A stretch of 20,541 nucleotides of DNA from CAYRHS01 sp964424125 (GTDB lineage Bacteria > Actinomycetota > Acidimicrobiia > IMCC26256 > JAOSJL01): assembly GCA_964424125.1 (NCBI GenBank), contig CAYRHS010000041.1, positions 1 to 20,541 on the forward strand, given 5' to 3'. The notes under the pieces are model-generated. The model made no database searches. It was not told the DNA's origin and worked only from the letters and a program-made list of their open reading frames with translations. The position numbers and the translations under genes are program-made. Below, piece by piece: positions 7,246 through 15,080 of the stretch (within the stretch, counting starts at the first letter, position 1; every line of letters begins with the position of its first letter).

Positions 7246-9333
7246 GTGAGCGACGCCGTGCAGGAGTCGATCTCGGCAGATCTTCCGCTTACACACCCTG
7301 AGCACGATCGCTTAGGGTATGCACCCTTTGCGGCGAGGCTCGCTGACGCGATCGAGGCGCTCGCGCCCGACCAGGCCATGGTGCTGGCGGTTCACGGACC
7401 GTGGGGGTCGGGCAAGACCACGCTGTTGAACTTCGTTTCCCATCATCTCCAGTCGGATCCACGGGGCGAGACGATCGTCTCCCACTTCAACCCGTGGCGC
7501 TTGTCGCCCCACGACGATCTCGCCGTGCGGTTGATCGATCAGCTCCGCGCACACGTCGTTCCGGACGGAGACGCTCGTCTTTCTGCCGTGCTCGCGGACC
7601 TCGCGGTGCTCCTCGCGGGCGAACGTCCCGTGACACCGTCCCGGCGTGCTCACTCTGATCTCCCACTCGATCTCGAGAGTGCGCGCGGCGCGGCTGCCCA
7701 GGAGCTACGGGGAGCACCGCGCGCCGTCGTCCTAGTCGACGACGTCGATCGCCTCGACGCTCGCCAGCTCACGGAGCTCTTCCGCGCCGTTCGAGGAGTG
7801 GCCGACTTCCCGAACGTCGTGTACCTGCTTGCCTTCGACGACGGGATCGCCCGCCGCACCCTTTCGGAAGCATACGGAATCGACGGCGGCCAGTACCTCG
7901 AGAAGATGGTGCAAACGGCCTTTCAGATCCCCGACCTCGATCGCTCGCTGCTACGCGAGTTGTTCTTCGAGAGCATCGACCGAGTGATGATGGCGGAGGA
8001 GCAAGCGGGTCGGCTCGACATCCGGTACTGGGGCAACGTCTACTGGGACGGGCTCGATCACTTCATCGTCACGCCTCGACACGTCAAGCGCCTCACCAAC
8101 GCTCTCGCCATCGCTTACCCGGGAATCGCCGGAGAGGTCAACGTCGTCGACCTGATCGTCATCGAAGCGCTTCGGATGTTCGTCCCCGACGTCTACGAAA
8201 CGATTCGCGCTCACCCATACCGTTTCACCGGCACATCGCCCGCAGTCCGGAGCGCGAACGAAGCCCGACGAGCGCGGGCGAACAAGGCCTTCCACCAAGA
8301 GTGGATCGAGCACGTCCCGAGCGTCGATCGCGACGCCGTGAAGCGCCTGGTCCTGCGCGTCTTTCCCAGACTGGCAGGCGTTTGGGACTCGACGGGGTTC
8401 GGACCCGAGAGCGAGCGCGCATGGCGACGGGAGGCGCGAGTCGCGGCCGGCGAGTGTTTTCCCGTCTACTTCCGGTTCTCCGTGCTGCCCGGACGCGTAT
8501 CGCGTCGCGAATTCGAGGCTCTCCTTCGCTCGGCCGACGAGCGGGCGCCCCTTGACGATCACCTGGCCGAGATCCTCGGGGCCGATCCCTCGAGAAAGCA
8601 GGACCGGGCCCGCTCGCTGCTGGAGCAGATCATGGACCTCGACGTGGCAGACATGAAGGCGTCGCATGCGGGACGTCTCTTCGGCGTGCTTCTGGATCGT
8701 GGGGACGATGTGCTCCGGCTGGACACGACCCCGGTGGGGAGCTTCGAATTCGAGCTCTCAACCCTCCTGGGGCGAGCGCTGCGCTACTTGTTGCAGCGTG
8801 TCGACGAGACCGAGCGAGTCGGCCTCATGCTGCGCTGCGTCGAGGAGACGCCGGCCATCGCCACCCCGGCCGTATTGCTCGATAGCGTCCTGGAGGATGT
8901 TCGGGTCGGGTCGAGATCCGCCGTCGTGCCGGATCCGGAGGCGCATGTGCGCCTCGAGGCCGCGAGCGTGGAACGGATTCGTGAAGGCGCAAGAAACGGA
9001 GCGCTCGTGGACGCGCCGCTGCTCCCCATGCTGCTCCGCCGCTGGGCAAACATGTCCGGCGCCGACGCGGTGCGCGCTTGGTGCACACGGGTCACTCGAG
9101 ATGACGCCGTCCTCCGCCAGCTGGTAGTCGCGTTCGCGCGGAAGGAGCTTCGGGCCGGCCCTGAGGACGTCGCCGCTGTCGCGACCACCGTGATCGACGG
9201 CGCGGAGCTCGCTCGATACGTTGATCGCCCGGATCTTGCGGAGTGGGCGTCCGATCAACTCGCGTCGGGTGCCGGAAGCAGTCCGGGGCGCGAGGCGTTG
9301 GGAGCGCTGGTGAGCTCGAGCGCGGGCGAGTGA
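7246..9333 (+). CDS. KAP-family P-loop NTPase
   Basis: This is a KAP-type (STAND-related) NTPase of 695 residues. Walker A is G-P-W-G-S-G-K-T (51-58). The family's F-N-P-W-R element is at 81-85 and Walker B, V-D-D-V-D-R, at 164-169. Walker B is followed by the characteristic F-P-N-V-V-Y-L-L-A-F-D and G-Q-Y-L-E-K-M-V-Q segments. Many KAP proteins have membrane helices inserted in the P-loop domain; none is visible here, so it should be cytosolic. The last ~350 residues are Arg-rich, probably helical and not recognised. GTG 7246 is chosen for its GGAGG (7236-7240) with a 5-nt spacer. An in-frame GTG at 7204 would lie upstream of the predicted transcript start. Codon use looks less strictly G/C-ending than in the neighbours, hinting at transfer. 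Some KAP NTPases exclude phage (PifA of plasmid F). A defence role here is only a hypothesis. Confidence 0.85.
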   Translation: MSDAVQESISADLPLTHPEHDRLGYAPFAARLADAIEALAPDQAMVLAVHGPWGSGKTTLLNFVSHHLQSDPRGETIVSHFNPWRLSPHDDLAVRLIDQLRAHVVPDGDARLSAVLADLAVLLAGERPVTPSRRAHSDLPLDLESARGAAAQELRGAPRAVVLVDDVDRLDARQLTELFRAVRGVADFPNVVYLLAFDDGIARRTLSEAYGIDGGQYLEKMVQTAFQIPDLDRSLLRELFFESIDRVMMAEEQAGRLDIRYWGNVYWDGLDHFIVTPRHVKRLTNALAIAYPGIAGEVNVVDLIVIEALRMFVPDVYETIRAHPYRFTGTSPAVRSANEARRARANKAFHQEWIEHVPSVDRDAVKRLVLRVFPRLAGVWDSTGFGPESERAWRREARVAAGECFPVYFRFSVLPGRVSRREFEALLRSADERAPLDDHLAEILGADPSRKQDRARSLLEQIMDLDVADMKASHAGRLFGVLLDRGDDVLRLDTTPVGSFEFELSTLLGRALRYLLQRVDETERVGLMLRCVEETPAIATPAVLLDSVLEDVRVGSRSAVVPDPEAHVRLEAASVERIREGARNGALVDAPLLPMLLRRWANMSGADAVRAWCTRVTRDDAVLRQLVVAFARKELRAGPEDVAAVATTVIDGAELARYVDRPDLAEWASDQLASGAGSSPGREALGALVSSSAGE

Positions 9334-9360
9334 GGGTGCCGCCACGACCTGGACGGTCGT

Positions 9361-9366
9361 TAGCCT
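9361..9366 (+). promoter_or_regulatory. -10 element of prfA, probably leaderless
   Basis: TAGCCT (TANNNT) begins exactly 12 nt before the prfA ATG at 9373. Transcription would therefore start at the A of the start codon, giving a leaderless mRNA. No Shine-Dalgarno sequence precedes the ATG, which agrees. A small dyad, ACGACC-TGGAC-GGTCGT (9344-9360), lies directly upstream and could be the end of the previous transcript or an operator. Confidence 0.5.
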
Positions 9367-9372
9367 GAGAGC

Positions 9373-10440
9373 ATGTTCGACAGGATGCCCGAGCTGGCTC
9401 GCGAGCTCGACGAGCTCGAGGCCCGCCTGCCCGAGATTCACGCCTCGGGCGATCGCGCCGCGGCGCGTGAAGCGGGGCGCCGCTACAACTGGCTGAAGCC
9501 AGTCGTGGCGGCCTGGCGCGAGTACGGAGACGTGGAAGCGGACCTCGCCGAGGCGCGAGAGCTGCTCGCGAGCGAGTCCGACGGGGAGATGCGGGCGTTC
9601 CTCGAGGACGAGGTCGACACGAAGCAGGCACGGCTGGCGGAGCTCGAGTCCGAGATCAAGCGGCTGCTCGTCCCACCCGACCCCAACGAGGGGCGCAACG
9701 TCATCGTGGAGATCCGCGGGGCCGAGGGCGGCGAGGAGGCGAACCTCTGGGCGGCGGACCTGTTCCGGATGTACGAGCGCTACGCCGCCGCGCACGGCCT
9801 CCCGGTGGAGATCCTCACCAGGCAAGAGTCCGACATGGGCGGCTACCGCGAGATCAGCTTCCTGGTGAAGGGGGACGAGGCCTGGCGGCGCTTCCGGTAC
9901 GAGGCCGGTCCGCACCGGGTGCAACGAGTGCCCGAGACCGAGAGCCAGGGGCGGATCCACACCAGCGCTGCCACCGTGGCCGTCCTGCCGGAGGCGGAGG
10001 ACGTCGAGGTCACCATCGACCCCGGCGATCTCGAGATCGACGTATTTCGCAGCTCGGGTCCCGGCGGGCAGTCGGTCAACACCACCGACTCGGCCGTCCG
10101 CATCACCCACAAACCCAGCGGGACGGTCGTCTCCTGCCAGGACGAGAAGAGCCAGCTCCAGAACAAGGACAAGGCGATGCGCATCCTGCGTGCGCGGCTG
10201 TTGCGGGCCGAACAGGAGCGCCAGGAGGAAGAGGTCGCGGAGGCCCGGCGGGGTCAGGTGGGCGGCGGAGGCCGCTCCGAGAAGGTCCGCACCTACAACT
10301 TCCGCGAGAACCGGGTGACCGACCACCGGGCGGGCATCACCGTGCACAAGCTCGACCGTGTGCTCGAAGGCGACCTCGACGAGATCGTCGACGCCCTGGC
10401 GAGCTCGGCCGAGGTCGCTGCCCTCGCCGCCGCCGGGTGA
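9373..10440 (+). CDS. prfA: Peptide chain release factor 1
   Basis: RF1 reads UAA and UAG stop codons in the ribosomal A site and triggers hydrolysis of peptidyl-tRNA. The catalytic G-G-Q is at residues 231-233. The stop-codon recognition tripeptide P-E-T (187-189), within the R-V-P-x-T-E-S-Q-G-R-I-H-T-S context, marks RF1 and not RF2. The length of 355 residues is normal, with a helical N-terminal domain first. The Gln of the GGQ motif is the residue methylated by PrmC, whose gene follows with a 4-nt overlap (GTGA, 10437-10440). Upstream there is no ribosome binding site but a -10 at leaderless distance. Confidence 0.97.
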   Translation: MFDRMPELARELDELEARLPEIHASGDRAAAREAGRRYNWLKPVVAAWREYGDVEADLAEARELLASESDGEMRAFLEDEVDTKQARLAELESEIKRLLVPPDPNEGRNVIVEIRGAEGGEEANLWAADLFRMYERYAAAHGLPVEILTRQESDMGGYREISFLVKGDEAWRRFRYEAGPHRVQRVPETESQGRIHTSAATVAVLPEAEDVEVTIDPGDLEIDVFRSSGPGGQSVNTTDSAVRITHKPSGTVVSCQDEKSQLQNKDKAMRILRARLLRAEQERQEEEVAEARRGQVGGGGRSEKVRTYNFRENRVTDHRAGITVHKLDRVLEGDLDEIVDALASSAEVAALAAAG

Positions 10441-11360
10441 GCCCCGCCCCGGTCCTCACCCGGCGCGCGCTGCGTCGAGAGGCAGCGGACCGGCTGGCCG
10501 CCGCGGGCGTCGCCGTGCCGCACGACGAGGCCCGCTGGCTGCTCGAATGCGTCTCGGGTCTCGAAGGAAGCGAGCTCGCGGCGGGCGACGCGGAGCCCGC
10601 GTCGAGCCGGGAGCGTCGGAGGCTCGGTGAGCTGCTCGACCGACGACTCGCGGGCGAGCCGATCCAGCACGTCCTCGCATCGTGGAGCTTCCGCGGCCAC
10701 GACCTCTTCGTCGACCCGCGCGTCCTCATCCCTCGACCGGAGACGGAGCAGGTGGTCGAGAGTGCGCTGGTCGCGCTGAGCGATTCGGGCGTCGAGCGGG
10801 GCCGCCGCGACCCATGGCGGGGAACCGACACGGCCTACGACGTTGCCGACCTCGGGACGGGCTCGGGCGCGGTCGCGATCGCGCTGGCCGCCGAGCTCCC
10901 CGGCGCGGCGGTGTGGGCCACCGACGTCGACGGCGAGGCGCTGGCGGTGGCGCGTGCCAACGTCGCCGGCGCCGGATCTGTAGCGACCCGGATCCGGCTC
11001 CTGTTCGGCTCGTGGTTCGACGCGCTCCCGGCCGAGCTGCGGGGCCGAGTGCGACTCATCGTCACGAACCCGCCGTACGTCGCCGAAGCCGAGTGGCCCC
11101 ACCTCCCGGCGGAGGTGCGCGACCACGAACCCCGGTCCGCGCTGGTCGCGGGCCCGAGCGGCCTCGAGGCCATCGCGGCGATCGTCGCCGACGCGCCGGT
11201 CTGGCTGGGACCCGACGGGCTCCTGGTCGTCGAGATCGGGGAGACCCAGGCCGGGGCCGCCCGCGCCCTCGCGATCGACGCCGGATTCGTCGACGTCGTC
11301 GTCCACCTCGATCTCGCTGGACGAGATCGCGTCCTCGTCGCTCGCCGACCACGGGCATGA
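10437..11360 (+). CDS. prmC: Release factor glutamine N5-methyltransferase
   Basis: PrmC uses S-adenosylmethionine to methylate the Gln of the GGQ loop of RF1 and RF2. The sequence shows a helical N-terminal domain, L-I-P-R-P-E-T-E before the catalytic domain, a SAM-binding loop D-L-G-T-G-S-G (138-144) and the substrate-amide motif N-P-P-Y (211-214). The length of 307 residues is slightly above the usual ~280. GTG at 10437 overlaps the prfA stop, so translation is coupled to prfA. This is the classical prfA-prmC gene order. Confidence 0.96.
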   Translation: MSPAPVLTRRALRREAADRLAAAGVAVPHDEARWLLECVSGLEGSELAAGDAEPASSRERRRLGELLDRRLAGEPIQHVLASWSFRGHDLFVDPRVLIPRPETEQVVESALVALSDSGVERGRRDPWRGTDTAYDVADLGTGSGAVAIALAAELPGAAVWATDVDGEALAVARANVAGAGSVATRIRLLFGSWFDALPAELRGRVRLIVTNPPYVAEAEWPHLPAEVRDHEPRSALVAGPSGLEAIAAIVADAPVWLGPDGLLVVEIGETQAGAARALAIDAGFVDVVVHLDLAGRDRVLVARRPRA

Positions 11361-11413
11361 CGAGCGGAGAACCGCGAGAATCGCAGTCGCGCACACGATC
11401 GCAGGGAGGGAAC

Positions 11414-11644
11414 GTGGCGGAGAAGCTCGACGTTGACGCGATGCTGGCTCGATTCCGCGAGCGGGCGGAGGCGGTGCGCGACCGGCCCCTCCCGCCTGTC
11501 GCCGGTCCCGAACGCCAGCAGTTCGTCGAACAGGCCCAGCTCGACTACCAGGACTTCGCCATCGTCGGCGACGCCACCTGGAACTTCGAGGAGGGGATCC
11601 TGACGCTGCGCGTTGACCTCACCGGTGCGTCGGAGGGCGACTGA
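11414..11644 (+). CDS. Small unknown protein downstream of prmC
   Basis: This protein of 76 residues is one I do not recognise. It is acidic, with a likely helical first half (about residues 1-45, rich in Glu, Arg and Ala) and a likely beta-strand second half containing D-Y-Q-D-F-A-I-V-G-D and then L-T-L-R-V-D-L. No signal peptide, membrane segment or Cys is present. GTG 11414 has GGAGG at 11405-11409. An in-frame ATG at 11357 overlaps the prmC stop (ATGA) and would add 19 residues of Ser/Arg-rich sequence, so coupling to prmC is possible. Its last 26 nt overlap the 3' end of the convergent DUF983 gene. Confidence 0.7.
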   Translation: MAEKLDVDAMLARFRERAEAVRDRPLPPVAGPERQQFVEQAQLDYQDFAIVGDATWNFEEGILTLRVDLTGASEGD

Positions 11645-12098
11645 CGTTCCCGCCGACGGAGACCTGCTCGTCGAGTCGTTCGGTGCGGTCCATCTGCTGG
11701 AGGAAGGCCCGGTCGACCGCCAACCAGATGGTCTTCGAGAACGGGTAGAAGAACACGGGGAAGGCCGCGTTCACGCTGCCGAGCACGACGATCAGCAGGA
11801 CGACGTTCGGATCCGGCCAGGTGGCGAGCAGCAGGGAGACGAACGACACGCCGAAGACGACGATCACCACGCAGATGTTGATCGCCATCGCCCCCACGAA
11901 GTAGCCCTCCTCCCGCTCGAAGTGGAGCCCGCAGCGCGGACAGTCGTCCACCATCGAGAACCAGCGTCGGAACAGCTTCCCGCTGCCGCAGCGAGCGCAG
12001 CGGCGCGTGAAACCCCGCCAGAGCATGCGGGCGCGGCTGGGTGCCGTGGACGGTCGGGACACGCCACGCAGGCTAATGGTGCGTTCCTCACGCGTCAT
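11619..12098 (-). CDS. DUF983 family membrane protein
   Basis: This is a DUF983 protein of 159 residues. It has an N-terminal zinc-ribbon-like pair of CxxC motifs (C34/C37 and C53/C56, in the family's R-C-A-R-C-G-x-G-K-L-F and C-P-R-C-G contexts). It then has E-G-Y-F-V-G-A and two hydrophobic segments, roughly residues 70-94 and 98-120. The function of the family is unknown; it is predicted to sit in the membrane with the metal-binding part in the cytoplasm. ATG at 12098 is used. A later ATG (residue 25) just before the conserved part is also possible, and neither has a clear ribosome site. The gene is convergent with the small protein after prmC and divergent from the nitroreductase, with a 44-nt gap. 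Confidence 0.88.
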   Translation of the reverse strand: MTREERTISLRGVSRPSTAPSRARMLWRGFTRRCARCGSGKLFRRWFSMVDDCPRCGLHFEREEGYFVGAMAINICVVIVVFGVSFVSLLLATWPDPNVVLLIVVLGSVNAAFPVFFYPFSKTIWLAVDRAFLQQMDRTERLDEQVSVGGNVSRPPTHR

Positions 12099-12142
12099 AT
12101 GCGACGCTCACGCACGCACCACCATCGTCGGGGAGGGTTTCG

Positions 12143-12775
12143 ATGGGCGCACTCGATCTCGAGACGGTCGATCATCTACTGACGACGACGCGCGCGGTCC
12201 GGCGGCGGCTCGACCTCGACCGGCCCGTGCCGCGCGACGTCGTGCTCGACTGCATGCGTATCGCCATCCAGGCGCCGACGGGGTCCAACGCGCAGTCGTG
12301 GCACTGGGTGGTCGTGGAGGACGAGGCGAAGCGCCGGACGCTCGGCGAGCTGTACCGAACGGGGTTCGAGGCGATCTACGGGGCGGCCGCGGAGATGGAC
12401 CTGCCCGACGAGATGGAGCGGGTCCGGCGCTCGTCCGCGTACCTCGCGGAGCACATGCACGAGGTGCCAGTGCTCGTGGTGCCGTGCATCTACGGGCGAC
12501 CCGCGCCCGACGGCGATGTGTTCGCCACCGCGAGCTTCTTCGGTTCGATCTTCCCGGCGGTGTGGAGCTTCCAGCTCGCGTTGCGTAGCCGCGGACTCGG
12601 CTCGGTGCTGACGACGCTGCACTTGCCGCGCGAGCGCGAGGCGGCCGAGCTGCTCGGCATCCCCGACGACGTCACCCAGGCGGGCATGGTCCCCGTCGCC
12701 TACTTCACCGGTGAGGACTTCCGCCCGGCCGGGCGCCGCCCGGTCGAGGAGATGACCCACTGGAACGAATGGTGA
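12143..12775 (+). CDS. Nitroreductase family oxidoreductase
   Basis: This is an FMN-dependent NAD(P)H oxidoreductase of the nitroreductase fold, 210 residues, cytoplasmic and normally dimeric. The N-terminal T-T-R-A-V-R-R-R-L phosphate-binding region and the A-P-T-G-S-N-A-Q-S-W-H-W segment are typical FMN contacts. L-G-S-V-L-T-T-L near the C-terminus fits the usual substrate-channel region. The natural substrate cannot be read from the sequence. The start ATG has GGAGG (12132-12136) and a 6-nt spacer. The gene is monocistronic: it runs away from DUF983 and ends 6 nt before a large palindrome. Confidence 0.9.
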   Translation: MGALDLETVDHLLTTTRAVRRRLDLDRPVPRDVVLDCMRIAIQAPTGSNAQSWHWVVVEDEAKRRTLGELYRTGFEAIYGAAAEMDLPDEMERVRRSSAYLAEHMHEVPVLVVPCIYGRPAPDGDVFATASFFGSIFPAVWSFQLALRSRGLGSVLTTLHLPREREAAELLGIPDDVTQAGMVPVAYFTGEDFRPAGRRPVEEMTHWNEW

Positions 12776-12781
12776 GGGGAG

Positions 12782-12826
12782 TGATGCGTTCATGACGCGC
12801 GCTCAGCGCGCGTCATGAACGCATCA
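12782..12826. terminator. 45-base perfect palindrome, bidirectional terminator between convergent genes
   Basis: Two 22-base arms (12782-12803 and 12805-12826) are perfect reverse complements around a single central C (12804). It starts 6 nt after the nitroreductase stop, and the right arm contains the last codons and the TGA (12813-12815) of the opposing thiolase-like gene. As RNA it would fold into a very stable hairpin in either direction. Neither side has a T-tract. The position supports a shared terminator. A dispersed palindromic repeat or a protein site is the alternative. Confidence 0.75.
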
Positions 12827-14333
12827 AATGCCCGAGCGCCCGACCCTCCCAGGTTTCCTCCATGAGCCCGCGGCAGACGTCGGGGCCGGGGACTCGCACG
12901 TAGCCGCGTCCCCCATCGGCGGTGAGCGCGGCGACGAGCCCGATCTCGGGTCGGCCGTCGCGCCCCATGATCACTGCGGTGGCTTCGATCTGCGCGTCGT
13001 CCGGCAGCGGATCGTCGACCGCGGCCCGGCGCGAGGGGAGGGACGCCAGCTCCCGTCGGATCGCCTCGGGATCGGCGCGCCGGAACCCGGCCTCCGGGGG
13101 TCGGGTTGAGTAGAAGCCCGCCGCGTGCTTCGTGAGGTACCAGCCGATCGCCGTCACCATCCCGACGGATCCGGGGTCCTCCCGGCAGGCTTGGACCATC
13201 GCCGCGATCGAATGCGAGACGTAGTTGCTCGCCGGACCGCCGGCGAACGCCAGACCGCCGGTCACGGTGAGCGGCCGCTCGTCGCCCGCATCGGGTCCGG
13301 CCAGGCCCAGCTGGTCCAGCGCGCACCCGACGGCCGAGGGGAAGCACGAGTAGAGATCGAAACGGGCGACGTCGTCGACGCCCTGTCCTGCCGCGGCGAG
13401 CGCAGCCCGCGCGGTCACGCCGAGGCCCGGTGCCGCCGCGAGTGACCAGCGCTGCGTGATCTCCCAGTGGTCGTGGCCGTCCGCGCCGGCGAGCGGGAAG
13501 ACGAGGCGGTCCTCGGGAACCCCGGCAGTCGTCGCGGCCTCGTACGAGCAGAGGACGAGCGCGGCGGCCATGTCGACGCTCTCGTTCGCGCACATGCGCT
13601 TGGTGTAGGGGAAGACGACCATCCGGTTCTCGCGATCCGGATCGCGGATCTCTTTCGGGCTGTAGGCGCGCGGTGCCCAGGCGTGGGGATTGCTCGCCGA
13701 CCGCTCGGAGAGATGGGCCCACAGCTTCGAGATCTCGTCGCGGTGTTCCGCCACGCCGAGGTCGTGGGCGTGGCGACGAGCGGTCTCGAAGAGCGGATAG
13801 ACGTGGAGGGGCCGATCGAGGCCGCGCTCCTCCTCGAAGGGGGTGGATCCCGGACGGTCGGTTCCGATCACCTCGGCGCACGGTTGGTCGTCCTCGCGGC
13901 TCCACTCCAGCCAGGTCTTGGGCGGCCGCCGGGCACGAAAGCGCGTCCGGAGCGCCTCGGCTCCTCCGAGCAACACGACGTCGGCGGTCCCGCCGGCGAT
14001 CCGCTCGCACAGCTCGGTGACCAACATCTGGGGCGAGTTCCCGCCGGCCGTCGTCAGCACGGTGCTCCGGGGCGCGAGCCCGAGCCGGCGGGCGAGCGCG
14101 GCGCCCGGGTCGGGATAGCGCCACGAGACGATCTCGACGACACCGACCGTGTCGACCCGGGTCCCGAGTCCCGCCGCAGCGTGGCTGTCCTCGAGCGCGT
14201 GCCGCGCGGCTTCCGCGAGGAGATCCACCGGCTCCGATGCGGCCGCGGGGTCGTCCTCGTGCTGCACGTGCTGGCCGACGCCGACGATCACCGGCGTCCG
14301 GGGGTCGATGGAGGATCGGGAGGTCACGGCCAC
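12813..14333 (-). CDS. Thiolase-like protein (SCP2-thiolase-like/TLP1 type) without thiolase active-site residues
   Basis: The fold is that of the thiolase superfamily: an N-terminal P-V-I-V-G-V-G, then alternating alpha/beta with L-L-G-G-A-E-A, and G-G-L-A-F-A-G-G-P (359-367). About 60 residues at the C-terminus resemble the additional domain of mycobacterial SCP2-thiolase-like protein 1. The nucleophilic Cys position is occupied by G-G-N-S-P-Q (97-102). The usual G-H-P and C-x-G histidine/cysteine motifs are replaced by G-G-P-A-S-N-Y and A-I-G-W-Y. A D-L-Y-S-C-F-P segment (326-332) is retained, as in relatives I recall. Normal thiolysis is therefore unlikely, and acyl-CoA binding or another acyl-transfer role is possible. 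It is 506 residues long. The GTG start directly abuts the stop of the nuclease gene, so it is the last gene of a three-gene operon. Its last codons lie in the palindrome. Confidence 0.82.
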   Translation of the reverse strand: MAVTSRSSIDPRTPVIVGVGQHVQHEDDPAAASEPVDLLAEAARHALEDSHAAAGLGTRVDTVGVVEIVSWRYPDPGAALARRLGLAPRSTVLTTAGGNSPQMLVTELCERIAGGTADVVLLGGAEALRTRFRARRPPKTWLEWSREDDQPCAEVIGTDRPGSTPFEEERGLDRPLHVYPLFETARRHAHDLGVAEHRDEISKLWAHLSERSASNPHAWAPRAYSPKEIRDPDRENRMVVFPYTKRMCANESVDMAAALVLCSYEAATTAGVPEDRLVFPLAGADGHDHWEITQRWSLAAAPGLGVTARAALAAAGQGVDDVARFDLYSCFPSAVGCALDQLGLAGPDAGDERPLTVTGGLAFAGGPASNYVSHSIAAMVQACREDPGSVGMVTAIGWYLTKHAAGFYSTRPPEAGFRRADPEAIRRELASLPSRRAAVDDPLPDDAQIEATAVIMGRDGRPEIGLVAALTADGGRGYVRVPGPDVCRGLMEETWEGRALGHLMRS

Positions 14334-15080
14334 TCAGCCCGTACGCGGCGCCGCGTCCGGGCAGATCGAGCGGTAGCCGCAGTGGCCGCATTCCGCTTCG
14401 ATGCCGACGCCCCGCCAGCGGCCCTCGCGCTCCTCGACCCACATGGACTCCACGACACTTCGCAGCTCCTCCTCGATGGCGTCCAGCTCCGGGTCGTCGG
14501 GCTCGAAGGGTGTCGGGTCGTCGATGACACCGGCGGCGAGGCATTCATAGCGCACCCGTGGTCGGAGGCCCTGTCGTTTCGCGAACAGCGCGAGCACCCA
14601 GGCCTGGACCCGCGCCGCAGGGTCGTCACCGACCCAGTCGAGCTCGACGCGCCCGGTCTTGTAGTCGCGTCCATCGGCGATCCCGTCGTGGACCCACACC
14701 GCATCGAGCTGAGCCGTCGCCATGAAGATCGGGGCCGGTCGCTGGTGGAAGCGGGCGAGCGCCACCTCGTGGCGCGCTCGTTCGGCGGGACCCGGGCAGC
14801 GGCTGGTGTGGCGATCGACGAAGGCGCGCAGTCGTCGGGCCGTCGAATCGTCGTAGGCGTCGACGATCTGCTCCACGTGCTCCGCGTCGCGACAGTCGCC
14901 GCGCTCGTGCACGATGCGGAGGATCCCGTGGGCGAGCCGGCCGAGCTCGCCCCCTCCGCCCTGCGGTTCGGGCAGCGCCAGCAGGTGGCGCAGCGCGAAC
15001 CGGCGTCGGCAGCGATCCCACGTGTCGCGCGAGGTCGGGCTGATCTGCACGATCTCGGAGAGGATGCGGTCGCGAGTCAT
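14334..15080 (-). CDS. PD-(D/E)XK nuclease with Fe-S cluster (RecB/Cas4-like)
   Basis: This is a stand-alone nuclease domain of 248 residues. The family's residues are all visible: G47-x3-H51, the metal ligand D126, the D139-Y-K141 core, and Q159 with a following aromatic (QxxxY-like motif). Four cysteines, C24 near the start and C231-x2-C234-x5-C240 at the end, match the [4Fe-4S] clasp of AddB and Cas4. It probably acts on single-stranded or end-exposed DNA in repair or recombination; the exact substrate is unknown. No helicase or cas gene is nearby. The ATG overlaps the previous stop by 4 nt (ATGA on the minus strand, 15077-15080), and the thiolase-like gene starts at its stop. Cas4 is an alternative label, but nothing in the context supports CRISPR. 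Confidence 0.85.
   Translation of the reverse strand: MTRDRILSEIVQISPTSRDTWDRCRRRFALRHLLALPEPQGGGGELGRLAHGILRIVHERGDCRDAEHVEQIVDAYDDSTARRLRAFVDRHTSRCPGPAERARHEVALARFHQRPAPIFMATAQLDAVWVHDGIADGRDYKTGRVELDWVGDDPAARVQAWVLALFAKRQGLRPRVRYECLAAGVIDDPTPFEPDDPELDAIEEELRSVVESMWVEEREGRWRGVGIEAECGHCGYRSICPDAAPRTG

Noticed and set aside
10682..11356. Extension of the small post-prmC protein upstream through the prmC gene
   Set aside because: The upstream part is a shifted-frame shadow of prmC. Only the part after 11357 or 11414 is not Arg/Gly-rich noise.
14334..15080. Cas4 of a CRISPR system
   Set aside because: Motifs fit Cas4 and AddB/RecB-type domains equally, but there is no CRISPR array or cas gene in the window, and the operon partner is a thiolase-like gene.
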